Source of the DNA: Cloacibacillus sp. An23
GTDB taxonomy: Bacteria > Synergistota > Synergistia > Synergistales > Synergistaceae
Assembly (NCBI RefSeq): GCF_002159945.1
Contig: NZ_NFJQ01000001.1
Span: forward strand, 1-64,000
Length of the DNA stretch: 64,000 bases
Reading direction: 5' to 3'
Every line of letters starts with the position of its first letter. The stretch's first letter is position 1. This document shows positions 32,896-42,933 of this stretch, piece by piece. The translations under genes were made by a program, and so were the position numbers. The notes beneath the pieces are model-generated. The model was not told where the DNA came from and did not search any database. It worked only from the letters and a program-made list of their open reading frames with translations.

Positions 32896-35250
32896 TCAGC
32901 GGCGGAACTTCACCACCGTGACGCCGTAGCCGCCTTCGCCGGGGCCGCCGAGGTTGTGTTCGGCGACGTAGGGGAGGCGTTTGCAGAGTTCCTGCACTTC
33001 GCGGCGCAGTATGCCCTGCCCGCGTCCGTGGATGACGGTCACCGCGTCGTATCCGGCGCAGTAGGCCTGGTCTAGGTACTGCTCGACCATCGGCATAGCC
33101 TCGTCTATCGTCATGCCGCGCACCATAATCGAAGACGGCACGCCGACGGGGCGGCTGACCTTTATCTGCACCGTCGGCTGCGGCGGCGCGGCTTTGCGCG
33201 TTATGACCTTGAGCTTCGTCAGAGGCACTTCGACCTCGGCTATACCGGCGCGGACGCGCGCTTTTTTGCCGGAGACTTCGATGACGGTCGCGCTCTTGCT
33301 CGTGCCGATGAGCTGCACAGTGTCGCCGGCCTTTAGCTCCTGCCCCGTCGCGACGACGGATTCCGCCGTTTCTTTCTTTTCTTCGCGCTTTATCGCGGAT
33401 TTTTCTATTTTCTGGAAGTGGCTGCGCTTTTTCTCAAGCTCGCGGCGCGCCTGCGCTTCCGCCTCGGCGTTCGCCATGTTCTTGATGAGGGCGCGCGCCG
33501 AGTCCTCGGCGTTGCGTACTATCGAGAGCGCTTTTTTGTCGGCCTTGGCTATGAGCGCGTCGCGCTTTTCCTCTATCGCCTTTATCTTCGATTCGTAGTC
33601 CTTTTCGAGCGCCGCGAGCTTCTGGCGCGAACGCTCTACCTCGCGCGCCTCGCGCTCGAGCGCCGCGCGTTTTTCGTGCAGTTCGCCTATGAGGTCTTCC
33701 ATCGAGACTTCGCGCCCGTTTATCGCCTCTTCGGCGCGGCGGATTATTTCTTTCTTCATGCCGAGCTTTCCGGCTATGAGCAGCGCGTTGCTGCGCCCCG
33801 GGATTCCTATCAGTATCCTGTAGGTCGGCGAGAGCGTCGCCGCGTCGAATTCGACGCTCGCCGTCTCGACGCCGTCGGCGGCGAGGGCGTAGCGTTTTAT
33901 CGGGTTGTGGTGAGTAGTCGCGAGCACGAGCGCGCCGCGTTCGCGCAGCCAGTCGAGCAGCGCGATGCCGAGCGCCGCGCCTTCCTCGGGGTCGGTGCCC
34001 GCGCCTAGCTCGTCCATCATGACGAGCGAGCGCTGCGTAACCCTGTCGAGTATGCCGGTGACGTGGGTGATGTGCGCGCTGAAGGTCGAAAGACTCTGCT
34101 CTATGCTCTGCTCGTCGCCGATGTCCGCGAACAGCTCGCCTATGTCGCCGAGCACGGAGCCTTCGCCTGCGGGCACGGGGAAGCCGAGCCAGCCGAAGTA
34201 GACGCATACGCCCGCGGTTTTGAGCGCGACGGTCTTGCCGCCCGTGTTCGGCCCCGTTATGACGAGTATGCGGAATTTGCCGCCGCACCTGATGTCTATA
34301 GGCACGGACCTGTCGCCGAGCAGAGGGTGGCGCGCGCGGACGAAGGAGAACTCCGTGCGCTTCGACAGCTCCGGCATACGCCATTTGTAAAGGCGCGTCA
34401 TTTCTGAGAGGGCGTAGAAGAGGTCTATCGTCCCGAGGACGTTCTCGGTGTCGAGTATGCCTTTTTTGCGTTTTATGAGGCGCGCCGTGAATTCACGGAA
34501 TATGCGCGTCTCTTCGAGCATCTCTTCGCCGTAGAGGCGGCTGTATTCGTTGTTGAGGCTCATGAGGCTGTGCGGCTCCATGTAGACGCTGCTGCCCGAG
34601 CCGGAGCGTTCGATGACGGCGCCGGGAAACTGCGATATGGCGTCCTGGCGCACGAGGAATGCGTGCCGTCCGTTGCGCAGCGTGAGCACACGCTCCTGGA
34701 GCATCGAGGCTATCGACGGGTCGTTGAGCAGCGCGTGCCCGCGGCGGCGCAGAGTCTCCTTCAGCCCGCGCATTTCACGGCGCACTGCGGCCAGCTTCTC
34801 CGAGGCGTAGTCGTATAGGTGCCCCTCGTCGTCTATGACGGAGAGCATCTCCGTCTCTTCGGCGAAGTCGCGCATGTTTCGCAGAAGTATCGAAAACGAC
34901 GGGTATTCCTCACGGTTTTCGGAAAGTTCCTCGCGCATACGCCCCGCGAGCGTGAGCATGAGCCTTATCTTGACGAGCTCCTCGCCTGACAAAAGGCCGT
35001 TCTCCTCGGCGAATTCGAGCATGAAGGCGACCGAGACGAGGCCGTCGGCCCACGGAAGGTCGCCCTTGCGTCCGCGGTAACTCTCCACGTCGCCGAAAAG
35101 CTCGCGGCGCTTGGAGAGCTCGCCCATATCCGAGGCGGGCGCTGTGTTCTCCGCGACGAGCGCGCCGATTTCGCTGCGGCAGCGGCGCGCCACCAGAGCC
35201 GTTATCTTAGATATTTCAAGGCTGTTGTAGGCTGCTTGTTCTATATACAT
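32896..35250 (-). CDS. mutS2: Endonuclease MutS2
   Basis: A 784-residue MutS2 protein without the mismatch-recognition domain of MutS1. It has the clamp/core region, the ATPase with Walker A GPNTGGKTVALK (about residue 333), GDEQSIEQSLSTFSAH, Walker B MMDELGAGTDP, a long coiled coil (about residues 510-620), a KOW-like segment and the C-terminal Smr nuclease domain (HGRGQGILRREVQELC). MutS2 suppresses homologous recombination and acts on collided ribosomes in Bacillus. It follows cvpA by 45 bases, the frequent cvpA-mutS2 order. Confidence 0.95.
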   Translation of the reverse strand: MYIEQAAYNSLEISKITALVARRCRSEIGALVAENTAPASDMGELSKRRELFGDVESYRGRKGDLPWADGLVSVAFMLEFAEENGLLSGEELVKIRLMLTLAGRMREELSENREEYPSFSILLRNMRDFAEETEMLSVIDDEGHLYDYASEKLAAVRREMRGLKETLRRRGHALLNDPSIASMLQERVLTLRNGRHAFLVRQDAISQFPGAVIERSGSGSSVYMEPHSLMSLNNEYSRLYGEEMLEETRIFREFTARLIKRKKGILDTENVLGTIDLFYALSEMTRLYKWRMPELSKRTEFSFVRARHPLLGDRSVPIDIRCGGKFRILVITGPNTGGKTVALKTAGVCVYFGWLGFPVPAGEGSVLGDIGELFADIGDEQSIEQSLSTFSAHITHVTGILDRVTQRSLVMMDELGAGTDPEEGAALGIALLDWLRERGALVLATTHHNPIKRYALAADGVETASVEFDAATLSPTYRILIGIPGRSNALLIAGKLGMKKEIIRRAEEAINGREVSMEDLIGELHEKRAALEREAREVERSRQKLAALEKDYESKIKAIEEKRDALIAKADKKALSIVRNAEDSARALIKNMANAEAEAQARRELEKKRSHFQKIEKSAIKREEKKETAESVVATGQELKAGDTVQLIGTSKSATVIEVSGKKARVRAGIAEVEVPLTKLKVITRKAAPPQPTVQIKVSRPVGVPSSIMVRGMTIDEAMPMVEQYLDQAYCAGYDAVTVIHGRGQGILRREVQELCKRLPYVAEHNLGGPGEGGYGVTVVKFRR

Positions 35251-35295
35251 GTCCGTCCTGTAAATTTATGAGAAAATAGGCGCGCGTGCGCAGCG

Positions 35296-35979
35296 TTACG
35301 CGCCGCTCGTTCCGAACTCCGTCGGAAGCCCCTCCTCGTAATTCGGCGAAGCCTCCCCCGGCGCCTGGCCGCCGCCGTGATTGTAGTCGTAATCGTAGTT
35401 GTACCCCTCGGGCCATTCGCCGCCGCTCCGGTACGGACGAAGTATCTCTTCCAGAGTGCCGTCGGGCAGCGCCGTGTCGTCCGGCAGAAGGCCGAGGCCG
35501 ATGAGCATGGAGCGGAACTGGGGCCAGCTCCGTCCCGCGTAGCGCAGCACGTCGCTGTCCGACATCCACGTCGGATTCGCGACCGGGGCGAGCAGTATGC
35601 CGGCCGTCATTATCGCGAATATGACGACGACGGTCTTGAGCACGCCCGAAAAAAGCCCGAGCAGCTTGTCGAGGCCGCCGAGGCTGACGGCGCGTATGAC
35701 GCTTTTTAAGACCATGCGGACGACCGAGGCGAGCATAGAGACCGAGAGCCATATCACAACGCCGGCGACCGCCTGCGCGACGTAAGGATTAACGCCGGCG
35801 GCGGACTCTATGAAGCCGCCGAATCCCTTGGAGTAATGAAATGAAAAATAAAAGGCCGCGATGAAGCCCGCGAGCGAGACGACCTCGCCGACAAAGCCTC
35901 GGAAAAGTCCCCGGACTACGAAGTAGAGTCCGAGGACGGCGAAGAATATATCCCAGTAGCTGAATCCGGCGACGCTCAA
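35296..35979 (-). CDS. CvpA-family membrane protein
   Basis: A 227-residue inner-membrane protein with four helices in the first 130 residues and the CvpA-like glycine-rich region GLYFVVRGLFRGFVGEVVSL at residues 17-36. The second half is a soluble tail with a Tyr/Asp/Gly-rich stretch (YNYDYDYNHGGG). CvpA homologues affect colicin secretion and envelope integrity, but the mechanism is unclear. It overlaps the zapA-like stop by four bases and precedes mutS2. Confidence 0.82.
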   Translation of the reverse strand: MSVAGFSYWDIFFAVLGLYFVVRGLFRGFVGEVVSLAGFIAAFYFSFHYSKGFGGFIESAAGVNPYVAQAVAGVVIWLSVSMLASVVRMVLKSVIRAVSLGGLDKLLGLFSGVLKTVVVIFAIMTAGILLAPVANPTWMSDSDVLRYAGRSWPQFRSMLIGLGLLPDDTALPDGTLEEILRPYRSGGEWPEGYNYDYDYNHGGGQAPGEASPNYEEGLPTEFGTSGA

Positions 35980-36251
35980 GCCTTATCCGCCCCTCCGCCG
36001 AACTCCGAGCAAAGCCCCTCGACGCGCTCCCCTACGTCCTCGAGGCGGAAGGCGAGCGCCATCAGCGCGAGGACGAGACGTTCGTCCTGGCTCAGATTCG
36101 GAGGGAATCCCGCGACGAGCGAGCTGACGCCTTCCGCGATGCGGCAGAAGCGCGCCGGCTCAAGCTTCGTCGAGAGAGTATATTTCTGCCGCCCGACCCA
36201 GAAGGAGTACCTTCCGTCGCCGAGCGATTTTATCTCGTTCAGTTCATCCAT
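35976..36251 (-). CDS. ZapA-like cell division protein
   Basis: A 91-residue protein resembling the ZapA family: an N-terminal strand domain (YSFWVGRQKYTLSTKLEPARFCRIAE) followed by a helix (ERLVLALMALAFRLEDVGER) that would form the coiled-coil dimer. ZapA stabilises FtsZ filaments at midcell. In many bacteria a short zapA lies near pheT and mutS2/cvpA, as here. The match is at fold level rather than close. Confidence 0.7.
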   Translation of the reverse strand: MDELNEIKSLGDGRYSFWVGRQKYTLSTKLEPARFCRIAEGVSSLVAGFPPNLSQDERLVLALMALAFRLEDVGERVEGLCSEFGGGADKA

Positions 36252-36279
36252 AAGAGGGATGCGCGGACGCTAATGCGCG

Positions 36280-36564
36280 TTACTGCTCCTCCGCGGGAGC
36301 CTCCTTAGGCTGCGCGGCGAGGCGTCCCATGCGTCCCAGCAGGCTGTCGAGCGTGCTGCCGATCTCGTCCTTTTCGGCCTTCGCGGCGGCGGCCGCCTTC
36401 TCCGCGTCCTCCTGGAGCTGGAGTATCTCGAGGTCCCTGTCCTCTATCACGCCTTTGAGCTCGGCGTTCTCGCGGCGGAGAGCTTCGTTGTCGTTCTTCA
36501 TTTCCGTCAGTATCGCTTCGAGGCGGTCGAGGGCCTCGTTGAATTTCTCAAACTGTTCCATCAT
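36280..36564 (-). CDS. Small coiled-coil protein next to zapA
   Basis: A 94-residue, highly charged protein; almost the whole length is heptad coiled coil (MEQFEKFNEALDRLEAIL, then NDNEALRRENAELKGVIEDR), ending in an acidic tail. It resembles ZapB and other short division-associated coiled coils in style but not clearly in sequence. ATG 36564 is preceded by GGAGGTG; the upstream extension lacks a site. It lies between pheT and zapA-like, and a division role is only suggested by this position. Confidence 0.65.
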   Translation of the reverse strand: MMEQFEKFNEALDRLEAILTEMKNDNEALRRENAELKGVIEDRDLEILQLQEDAEKAAAAAKAEKDEIGSTLDSLLGRMGRLAAQPKEAPAEEQ

Positions 36565-36642
36565 TGCAAAACACCTCCGTGTTCTTCGCGCCGCTAAGGC
36601 GTTCGGGGAAGGAGGAAGCCCTCCCCGCATAAGTCTAGCAGA

Positions 36643-39075
36643 CTATTGCGCTCCGCGCACGTCTCCGCCGAATTTTTTGTTTATCTTTTTGGTCACTTGT
36701 CTGGCTACATTGTCTATCTGCTCAGAGGTGAGCGTGCCCTTGTCCGAGCCGACCCAGACTCTGAACGAGACGGACTTCTTGCCATCGCCGACCTGCTTGC
36801 CGCGGTATTCGTCTATGAAGCGCACGTCGCGCACAAGGTCTGCCTTGCGCGCTATCGCCTCGATGTCGCTCCACGCGACCTCGTCGTCGAAGATTATCGA
36901 GAGGTCGAAGTCGGAGAGCGGGTACTCGGGCAGATGGACGAACTCGTTCTGGCGCGAGGCGAGCGGCACGAGCTTCTCCACGTCCAGCTCGAATATTGTC
37001 ACGAGGCTGCGCTTGACGCCCGCGGCCTTCGCGCACTTCGGCGAGACGAGACCGAGCGAGCCTATCACCTCGCCGCCGCGCGTGACGTTGACCCAGAGCT
37101 TTTCGTCGGCCCACGACGGCTTTTCGCTCTGGACGAAGCCCAGCGGCTCCATCTGCACGGCGCGGTGCATGTACTCGAGCGCGCCCTTCGCCTCGCGGAA
37201 CAGCGCGCGCGCGTCGCTTCCGACGAAGGCCGCGCCGAGATGGCGCGCCATCTCCGGCAGCAGCTCGTCCTCGGAGTTGACGCTGTGGTAATTCCTGTCG
37301 AAGAACACCTGCGTCATCTCGAATATGCGGAAGTCTGAGAAGTAGCGAAGGTTCGTCACGACGGCCTTGAGAAGCCCAGGCACGAGCGTCGAGCGCAGAC
37401 GGCGTTCCTCCGGCGCGGGCGGCGTCGAAAGCTCGAGCATCGCCGAGGTATCGGCTCCGCTCGCCTCTATGTAGGAATCCTCTATCCACGGGTAGGTGAA
37501 TATCTCCTGCATGTTGCAGCGGAAGGCGAGATATTCGCGTATCGCGCGCTCGAGCTGCGGCCCGCGCTGGTTTATCGCGTGGTCGAGCGTGACGGTGGGC
37601 GCGACGAACGGGAAGTTCTCGTAGCCTATGAGGCGCGCAACTTCCTCGAGTATGTCGTCCGGCAGCGATATGTCGCCGGTCGAGCGCCACGACGGAGCCG
37701 TGACGCGAAGGACGCCGTCAAGCTCTTCAGTCGTGAAGCCGAGCGTGTCGAGTATGGCGGTGACGTCGGCGGCGGAAAGATCGCGTCCGAGGCGCTTGCG
37801 CAGGAAACCGAGGTCTACGTCGACGACGGCGCATTCGAGCGGGCGCGGATACACGTCGGTGTGCGCGGTGACTACGGACTCGGGGAAATATTCGCGGAAG
37901 GCGGCCAGCGCCACGGAGGCCGCGTCGTCTATGCGCTGCGGGTCGAGCCCCTTCTCGTAGCGCGACGAGGCGTCGGTGCGCAGCTCGAAGCGCTGCGAGG
38001 TGCGGCGTATGCCGAGCGGGCTGAAGTTCGCTATTTCGAGGATAAGCTCGGTCGTGTCCTCGAGTATAGAGTCAAGCTTGCCGCCCATGACTCCGGCGAG
38101 GCCGACCGGCGACTTCTCGTCGGCTATCACTAGATCCTCCGTCGTGAGCGTCAGCGCCTCGCCGTCTAGCAGCACGAGCTGTTCGCCCTCGTAGGCGCGG
38201 CGGACGTGGATGCCGCCCGTGATGTGCTTGCGGTCGAAGCCGTGGCACGGCTGGCCGGTCGCGAACATTATATAGTTTGTGATGTCTACCGGAAGGTTTA
38301 TCGGCCTCTGCCCTACGCGCCAGAGCATGCTCTGAAGTTCGAAGGGCGAGGGGACGTTCTTTATCCCCTTGATGATGAAACCTGTGTAGCGAGTGCAGCG
38401 CTCGCCGTCCTCAATGACGACCTTCAGCTCTTCGCTCATCTCGGGCAGGACGGCGGGCTCTATGGGCTTCAGCGGGCGCTTGTATATCGCCGCGAGCTCG
38501 CGCGCCATTCCGTAGTGGCCCCAGAGGTCGGGGCGGTTGGTCATCGACTTGTTGTCTATTTCGAGAATAACGTCGTTCAGGCCGAGCGCGTCGGCGAGCG
38601 GCGTGCCGGGGGCCGCGCCGAAGGAGGTGATGTCCATTATCTCCGCCGGCTGCGTAGTCGGGAATAGCTCCGCGAGGCCGATCTCGCCCGAGGCACAGAT
38701 CATTCCGTAGCTCATGACGCCGCGCAGCTTAGCTGGCTTTATCTCGACTGGGTCGCCCTCGCCGTGCCAGCGCACCCACGCGCCGGGCTTCGCGACCGCG
38801 ACGAGCTGTTCAGGCGCGAGGTTCACTCCGCCGCAGACGATGAGCGACGGCTCGGGATCGCCGACGTCCACGGTGCAGACGCGCAGCTTGTCGGCGTCGG
38901 GGTGTTTTTCGACGGTCAGTATTTTGCCGACGACGAGGCCGGAAAGGCTCTCGCCCAGATTCACGGCGTCCTCGACCTCGACGGTGCACATCGTGAGGTC
39001 GTAGGCGAGCTTTTCCATCGTCAGATCCTCGGGGAGGTCGACGTAGCGTTTTATCCAATTCAAAGAAAGCTTCAT
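36643..39075 (-). CDS. pheT: Phenylalanyl-tRNA synthetase beta subunit
   Basis: An 810-residue beta chain of the heterotetrameric synthetase that charges tRNA-Phe. Visible parts are the N-terminal EMAP/OB domain (ISLAEDL-like region LVVGKILTVEKHPDADKL), B3/B4 editing domains, B5 (TDVYPRPLE on), and the C-terminal ferredoxin-fold anticodon-binding domain (YPLSDFDLSIIF ... FRVWVGSDKGTLTSEQI). Length is as usual. It follows pheS by 12 bases. Confidence 0.97.
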   Translation of the reverse strand: MKLSLNWIKRYVDLPEDLTMEKLAYDLTMCTVEVEDAVNLGESLSGLVVGKILTVEKHPDADKLRVCTVDVGDPEPSLIVCGGVNLAPEQLVAVAKPGAWVRWHGEGDPVEIKPAKLRGVMSYGMICASGEIGLAELFPTTQPAEIMDITSFGAAPGTPLADALGLNDVILEIDNKSMTNRPDLWGHYGMARELAAIYKRPLKPIEPAVLPEMSEELKVVIEDGERCTRYTGFIIKGIKNVPSPFELQSMLWRVGQRPINLPVDITNYIMFATGQPCHGFDRKHITGGIHVRRAYEGEQLVLLDGEALTLTTEDLVIADEKSPVGLAGVMGGKLDSILEDTTELILEIANFSPLGIRRTSQRFELRTDASSRYEKGLDPQRIDDAASVALAAFREYFPESVVTAHTDVYPRPLECAVVDVDLGFLRKRLGRDLSAADVTAILDTLGFTTEELDGVLRVTAPSWRSTGDISLPDDILEEVARLIGYENFPFVAPTVTLDHAINQRGPQLERAIREYLAFRCNMQEIFTYPWIEDSYIEASGADTSAMLELSTPPAPEERRLRSTLVPGLLKAVVTNLRYFSDFRIFEMTQVFFDRNYHSVNSEDELLPEMARHLGAAFVGSDARALFREAKGALEYMHRAVQMEPLGFVQSEKPSWADEKLWVNVTRGGEVIGSLGLVSPKCAKAAGVKRSLVTIFELDVEKLVPLASRQNEFVHLPEYPLSDFDLSIIFDDEVAWSDIEAIARKADLVRDVRFIDEYRGKQVGDGKKSVSFRVWVGSDKGTLTSEQIDNVARQVTKKINKKFGGDVRGAQ

Positions 39076-39087
39076 GATTTCATTCTC

Positions 39088-40173
39088 CTACTTGAACTGC
39101 TGAAGGAAGCGGAGGTCGGCGCTGTGGAAGAGGCGCACGTCGTCCACGCCGTAGCGCATCATTACGAGGCGGTCGAGTCCGATGTTGATGTAGAAGCCCG
39201 ACCACACCGCCGGGTCGAGCCCCGCCGCGCGCAGCACGTTCGGGTGCGGCGTGCCGCCCGGCATGACCTCTATCCAGCCGACGTGCTTGCAGACCTTGCA
39301 GCCCGCGCCGCCGCAGACCTGGCACTTCATGTCTATCTCGAAGCCCGGCTCGACGAACGGGAAGAAGCCTACGCGCATACGCACGTCTACGTCGTGTCCG
39401 AAAACCTTTTCGAGTATCGTCTTGATGAGCACGCGCCCCGAAGCGAAGGAGAAGTCCTTGTCCACGATGAGCGCCTCGTACTGGAAGAAGGCTCTCTCGT
39501 GGCGCGCGTCGGTCGTCTCGTTGCGGTAAACGCGCCCCGGGTATACGAAACGCGCCGGCGCGCCGTGCTCCATCAAGTAGCGCACGGAAGCTCCCGTAAG
39601 ATGCGGGCGCAGGCAGAGGCGCTTCGCTCCGCGCTCCTCGTCGTGCCCCTTGAGCCAGTATGTGTCCATGCTCTCGCGCGCCGGGTGCTCGGGCGCGAAG
39701 TTGAGATTGTCGAAAGCGTACTTCTCGCTCGTGATCTCGGGCTCGGAGAAAATCTCAAAGCCGAGCGAGCGGAAGGCGTCGTTGAGGTCGTAGCACATCT
39801 GCGTGATCGGGTGGAGCCCGCCGCTGAACGGCATGACGCCCGGCACCGTGATGTCAGCCTCGCCCTCGAACGCCGAGAGAGAGTCGAGAAGCTCCGCGCC
39901 GCGCTTTTCCACGGCGTCCGAGAGAATCTGCTTCACTTCGTTCGCCGCCTGCCCGAGAGCCTTGCGCATCTCCGGCGCGGCCTGTCCGACGCTTTTCAGA
40001 ATGTCCGTCAGCTCGCCCTTGCGTCCGAGAAGATTCGCCCGCACGAGCTGAAGCTGCTCGGGCTGCGTGCTCTCCGCTATCCTTTCCAGCCCGGACGCCT
40101 TTATCCTTTCCAGCCTTTCGAGAAGGCCGCCGTCACCGCACTGCGGCGCCTTCGAACCGTCGTTTTCCTGCAT
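39088..40173 (-). CDS. pheS: Phenylalanyl-tRNA synthetase alpha subunit
   Basis: A 361-residue catalytic subunit. An N-terminal coiled coil (residues 10-90) is followed by the class II core with motif 2 FVYPGRVYRNETTDARHERA and motif 3 GLDRLVMMRYGVDDVR. The specific block CQVCGGAGCKVCKHVGWIEV carries four cysteines that likely bind zinc; such a cysteine block occurs in only part of the PheS family. It pairs with pheT downstream. I found no T-box or leader signature upstream. Confidence 0.97.
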   Translation of the reverse strand: MQENDGSKAPQCGDGGLLERLERIKASGLERIAESTQPEQLQLVRANLLGRKGELTDILKSVGQAAPEMRKALGQAANEVKQILSDAVEKRGAELLDSLSAFEGEADITVPGVMPFSGGLHPITQMCYDLNDAFRSLGFEIFSEPEITSEKYAFDNLNFAPEHPARESMDTYWLKGHDEERGAKRLCLRPHLTGASVRYLMEHGAPARFVYPGRVYRNETTDARHERAFFQYEALIVDKDFSFASGRVLIKTILEKVFGHDVDVRMRVGFFPFVEPGFEIDMKCQVCGGAGCKVCKHVGWIEVMPGGTPHPNVLRAAGLDPAVWSGFYINIGLDRLVMMRYGVDDVRLFHSADLRFLQQFK

Positions 40174-40240
40174 ATTTATGCCTCCTGCCCCGGCGCGCGC
40201 TGAGGCCGCCGGGCGATTTTATCCTGAGTCTCCGGCGCGT

Positions 40241-40909
40241 CTACGAATCACGCCCAATCAGCGCGTCGATGCCGTCCACCGTACCTTGTACCCACAGCAT
40301 GTCGCCTTCCTCGATGGGGCGCATCGGGTCGGGGATATGCTGCTTTCCGTCATATTCCATAAGTATAACAATAACTTTGTATTTTTGTGAGAATTTCAGC
40401 TCCGCCATGCTGCGCCCGATCATCTCAGGCAGCGGTGGGATCTTGCCTATCACGAAGTCGCTGCCCCCGATGCGAGTGAACGACGAGTACCACGGGTAGA
40501 CGAGAGCTTCGCCGATGCGCGCGCCCATGTCGTACTCCGGCGATATGACCTTGTGCGCTCCGACGCGTTCGAGCACGCGCGCGTGCAGCCTGTTCGATGC
40601 GCGGGCTATGACCGTCGGCACTCCCAACTCGACGAGCAGCGAAGTGCAGAGCACGCTCGGCTCCACGGCCTCGCCTATCGTCACGACGGCGACGTCGACC
40701 TCCTTCGCCCCTATCTTTATCAGAGAGGCTTCGTCGGTGACGTCCATCTGCGCCGCGACGGAAATTTTGTCTGCAATCTCGGCGACGGGCGCGGCCGCAT
40801 CGTCTACGCCGATGACGTTCTGCCCCAGAGAGGCGAGCTTTTCGCAGAGCGCGGTGCCGAAGCGTCCGAGCCCGACTATCAGATAGCTCTTTTCTTCTTT
40901 TTCGTTCAT
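40241..40909 (-). CDS. ktrA: KtrA/TrkA-type potassium channel regulatory subunit
   Basis: A cytoplasmic regulatory subunit of about 222 residues. RCK_N domain with dinucleotide-binding GLGRFGTALC (residues 11-20 from my start) and VIGVDDA; C-terminal RCK_C domain with EGDMLWVQG. It forms the octameric ring that gates KtrB according to nucleotide. I prefer ATG 40909 over the TTG 27 bases upstream. It follows ktrB by 19 bases. Confidence 0.9.
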   Translation of the reverse strand: MNEKEEKSYLIVGLGRFGTALCEKLASLGQNVIGVDDAAAPVAEIADKISVAAQMDVTDEASLIKIGAKEVDVAVVTIGEAVEPSVLCTSLLVELGVPTVIARASNRLHARVLERVGAHKVISPEYDMGARIGEALVYPWYSSFTRIGGSDFVIGKIPPLPEMIGRSMAELKFSQKYKVIVILMEYDGKQHIPDPMRPIEEGDMLWVQGTVDGIDALIGRDS

Positions 40910-40928
40910 TTCAGAAAACGTCCTTTCG

Positions 40929-42257
40929 TCATCCAATCGGGACGTGGGTCTCGGGATAGCGTATCTCCGAGCCGCCGTCCACGGCTACGAGCGTCGAAAT
41001 GAATGTGTAGAGGCCTACGCGCCCCCAGAACATGAGAGTCGTGACTATGAGCTTGCCCGGCGTTGAGAGGTCGGGCGTGATGCCGACGCTGAGCCCCGTC
41101 GTCGCGAGAGCCGAAGCCGTCTCGAAAATCAGAGCCGAGCACGGCATGTTCTCCGTAAAGGTGAGAAGCACCGTCCCCGCGAGCATCGTCATGAGGTAGA
41201 CCGCGACGACAGAGAGCGAGCGGCGCTCCGTCGCGGGCGAAATGCTCCTGTTGAGGAAGGTGGATTCAGACCGTCCGTGCAGCTCGCTCCATACGGAGAC
41301 GGCGAGCACGCCGAAGGTCGTCGTCTTGACGCCGCCGCCGGTCGAAGCCGGCGACGCTCCTATCAGCATCAGCACGATCATAAGCGCCTGACCGAGCCCG
41401 GAGAAGGTCCCAGGCGCGACGGTGTCGTAGCCCGCCGTCCTCGTCGTCACGCTCGCGAACAGCGCGTTCCAGACCTTGGCCCACGCCGGCAGCCCGCGCA
41501 GCGCGACGTTCCAGTCGGAGAGCAGCAGAAGCGCGGCTCCGCCGAAGACGAGCCCGAGAGTCATGATGACGACGAGCTTAGAGTAGACCGTGAGCCTGCG
41601 CCCGCGCTCCTTCCAGCATGCGGCGAAGTCCGCCGCGACGGGGAAGCCGATGCCTCCGAGGATTATCAGCAGCATCGCGGCCCCAGGCACGATGATCGAC
41701 ATGCGGTAGCCTTGCAGCCCGCCCGGACATGGAGAGAAGCCCGCGTTGCAGAACGAGCTGACAGAGTGGAACACCGCGAGATAGAGCGAACGCGCCGCGC
41801 CCTGCCCGTCGAGCAGAAAGCCCGCGAGAAGCACGAGCGCGCCTATCCCTTCGACCGCGAAGGTGTACTTTATTACGGTGAAGAAAAGCTTCACCGCGCC
41901 CTGGAGGCCGTCAACTCCGAGGCCGCCGAGGAAAAATATGCGACCCTTTATCCCGACGCGCCGCCCGACGACGATGGACAGAAGCATCATGCCCGTCATT
42001 ATGCCGAGGCCGCCTATCTGAATCAGCGCGAGAAGCACTAGCTGCGATACTATCCCGGTATCCTTTGAAAGATCAAGGACGCTCAGCCCCGTCACGCATA
42101 CGGCCGAAGTCGCCATGAAAAGAGCGTCTACCGGCGAGAGCGGCAGCCCGTGGATAAAGTTGTTGGAGAGCCATAAGAGAAAGGCCCCCGCCAATATTAC
42201 CAGCAGGAAGCCTAAAACGATAACTCTCTCTACTTTATAAGAGGTGTGTATTTGCAA
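40929..42257 (-). CDS. ktrB: KtrB/TrkH-type potassium transporter
   Basis: A 442-residue inner-membrane channel subunit with four repeated M1-P-M2 units. The selectivity-filter glycines can be read in SAVCVTGLSV, SSFCNAGFS, VTTRTAGYDT and SALATTGLS, one per unit. The length (442) fits KtrB better than TrkH. It takes up K+, Na+-coupled in KtrAB systems, and works with the KtrA ring encoded next to it. Confidence 0.93.
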   Translation of the reverse strand: MQIHTSYKVERVIVLGFLLVILAGAFLLWLSNNFIHGLPLSPVDALFMATSAVCVTGLSVLDLSKDTGIVSQLVLLALIQIGGLGIMTGMMLLSIVVGRRVGIKGRIFFLGGLGVDGLQGAVKLFFTVIKYTFAVEGIGALVLLAGFLLDGQGAARSLYLAVFHSVSSFCNAGFSPCPGGLQGYRMSIIVPGAAMLLIILGGIGFPVAADFAACWKERGRRLTVYSKLVVIMTLGLVFGGAALLLLSDWNVALRGLPAWAKVWNALFASVTTRTAGYDTVAPGTFSGLGQALMIVLMLIGASPASTGGGVKTTTFGVLAVSVWSELHGRSESTFLNRSISPATERRSLSVVAVYLMTMLAGTVLLTFTENMPCSALIFETASALATTGLSVGITPDLSTPGKLIVTTLMFWGRVGLYTFISTLVAVDGGSEIRYPETHVPIG

Positions 42258-42290
42258 TTCGGCACAACCCCGGCCCGAAGGCCACGGATG

Positions 42291-42641
42291 CTACAGAGCG
42301 GCCCGAGCCTTCTCCACGAGCTGGGTGAAAGCCGGAGCGTCGTTCACCGCGAGGTCGGCGAGCATCTTGCGGTTGATCGTGATGTTCGCCTTCTTGAGGC
42401 CGTTGATGAGCGCGCTGTAGGCGATTCCGTTGGCGCGCGCCGCCGCGTTGATACGGATGATCCACATCTTGCGGAAGTCGCGCTTTCTGTTCTTGCGGCC
42501 CGCGAAGGCGCTCGTCAGCGCGTGCAGGTAAGCCTCGCGCGCGCGGCGGTAGACGTTCTTCTTGCGTCCCCAGAATCCCTTTGTGATGCTGAACAGCTTC
42601 TTATGCTTATTGCGGCTGGCGCTTGAACCCTTTACTCGCAT
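42291..42641 (-). CDS. rplT: Ribosomal protein L20
   Basis: A 116-residue, highly basic large-subunit protein that binds 23S rRNA early in assembly. Start [15 protein letters not shown] and the [16 protein letters not shown] block are typical. In other bacteria L20 also represses the infC-rpmI-rplT operon by binding its leader. It is the third gene of this operon. Confidence 0.97.
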   Translation of the reverse strand: MRVKGSSASRNKHKKLFSITKGFWGRKKNVYRRAREAYLHALTSAFAGRKNRKRDFRKMWIIRINAAARANGIAYSALINGLKKANITINRKMLADLAVNDAPAFTQLVEKARAAL

Positions 42642-42691
42642 TTATAAGTCACTCCTTGAGAATTGTTTTAAGATAAACGGCTTCCCCGCGC

Positions 42692-42889
42692 CTAGGCGTA
42701 GGGGAGCATCTTCCTGACGTGGGCCTCGATGCCCGGCAGGAGAATGCCCTTCTTCCTCAGCGTGCGGAGGCGCTTCGAATTCTTCGTCGAAAGAAGGTGT
42801 CCGCGTCCGCTTTTCTTATAGCTTATCTTGCCGGTGCCCGTTACCTTAAAACGTTTCTTCGTAGCGGAATGTGTCTTCAGTTTAGGCAT
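42692..42889 (-). CDS. rpmI: Ribosomal protein L35
   Basis: A 65-residue basic protein with the classic start [20 protein letters not shown] and end HVRKMLPYA. It is part of the large ribosomal subunit, encoded between infC and rplT as in most bacteria. Confidence 0.97.
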   Translation of the reverse strand: MPKLKTHSATKKRFKVTGTGKISYKKSGRGHLLSTKNSKRLRTLRKKGILLPGIEAHVRKMLPYA

Positions 42890-42933
42890 TGTTTGGTTCC
42901 TCCTCTAATTTCTCTGCCACTTGAGGCAATTTC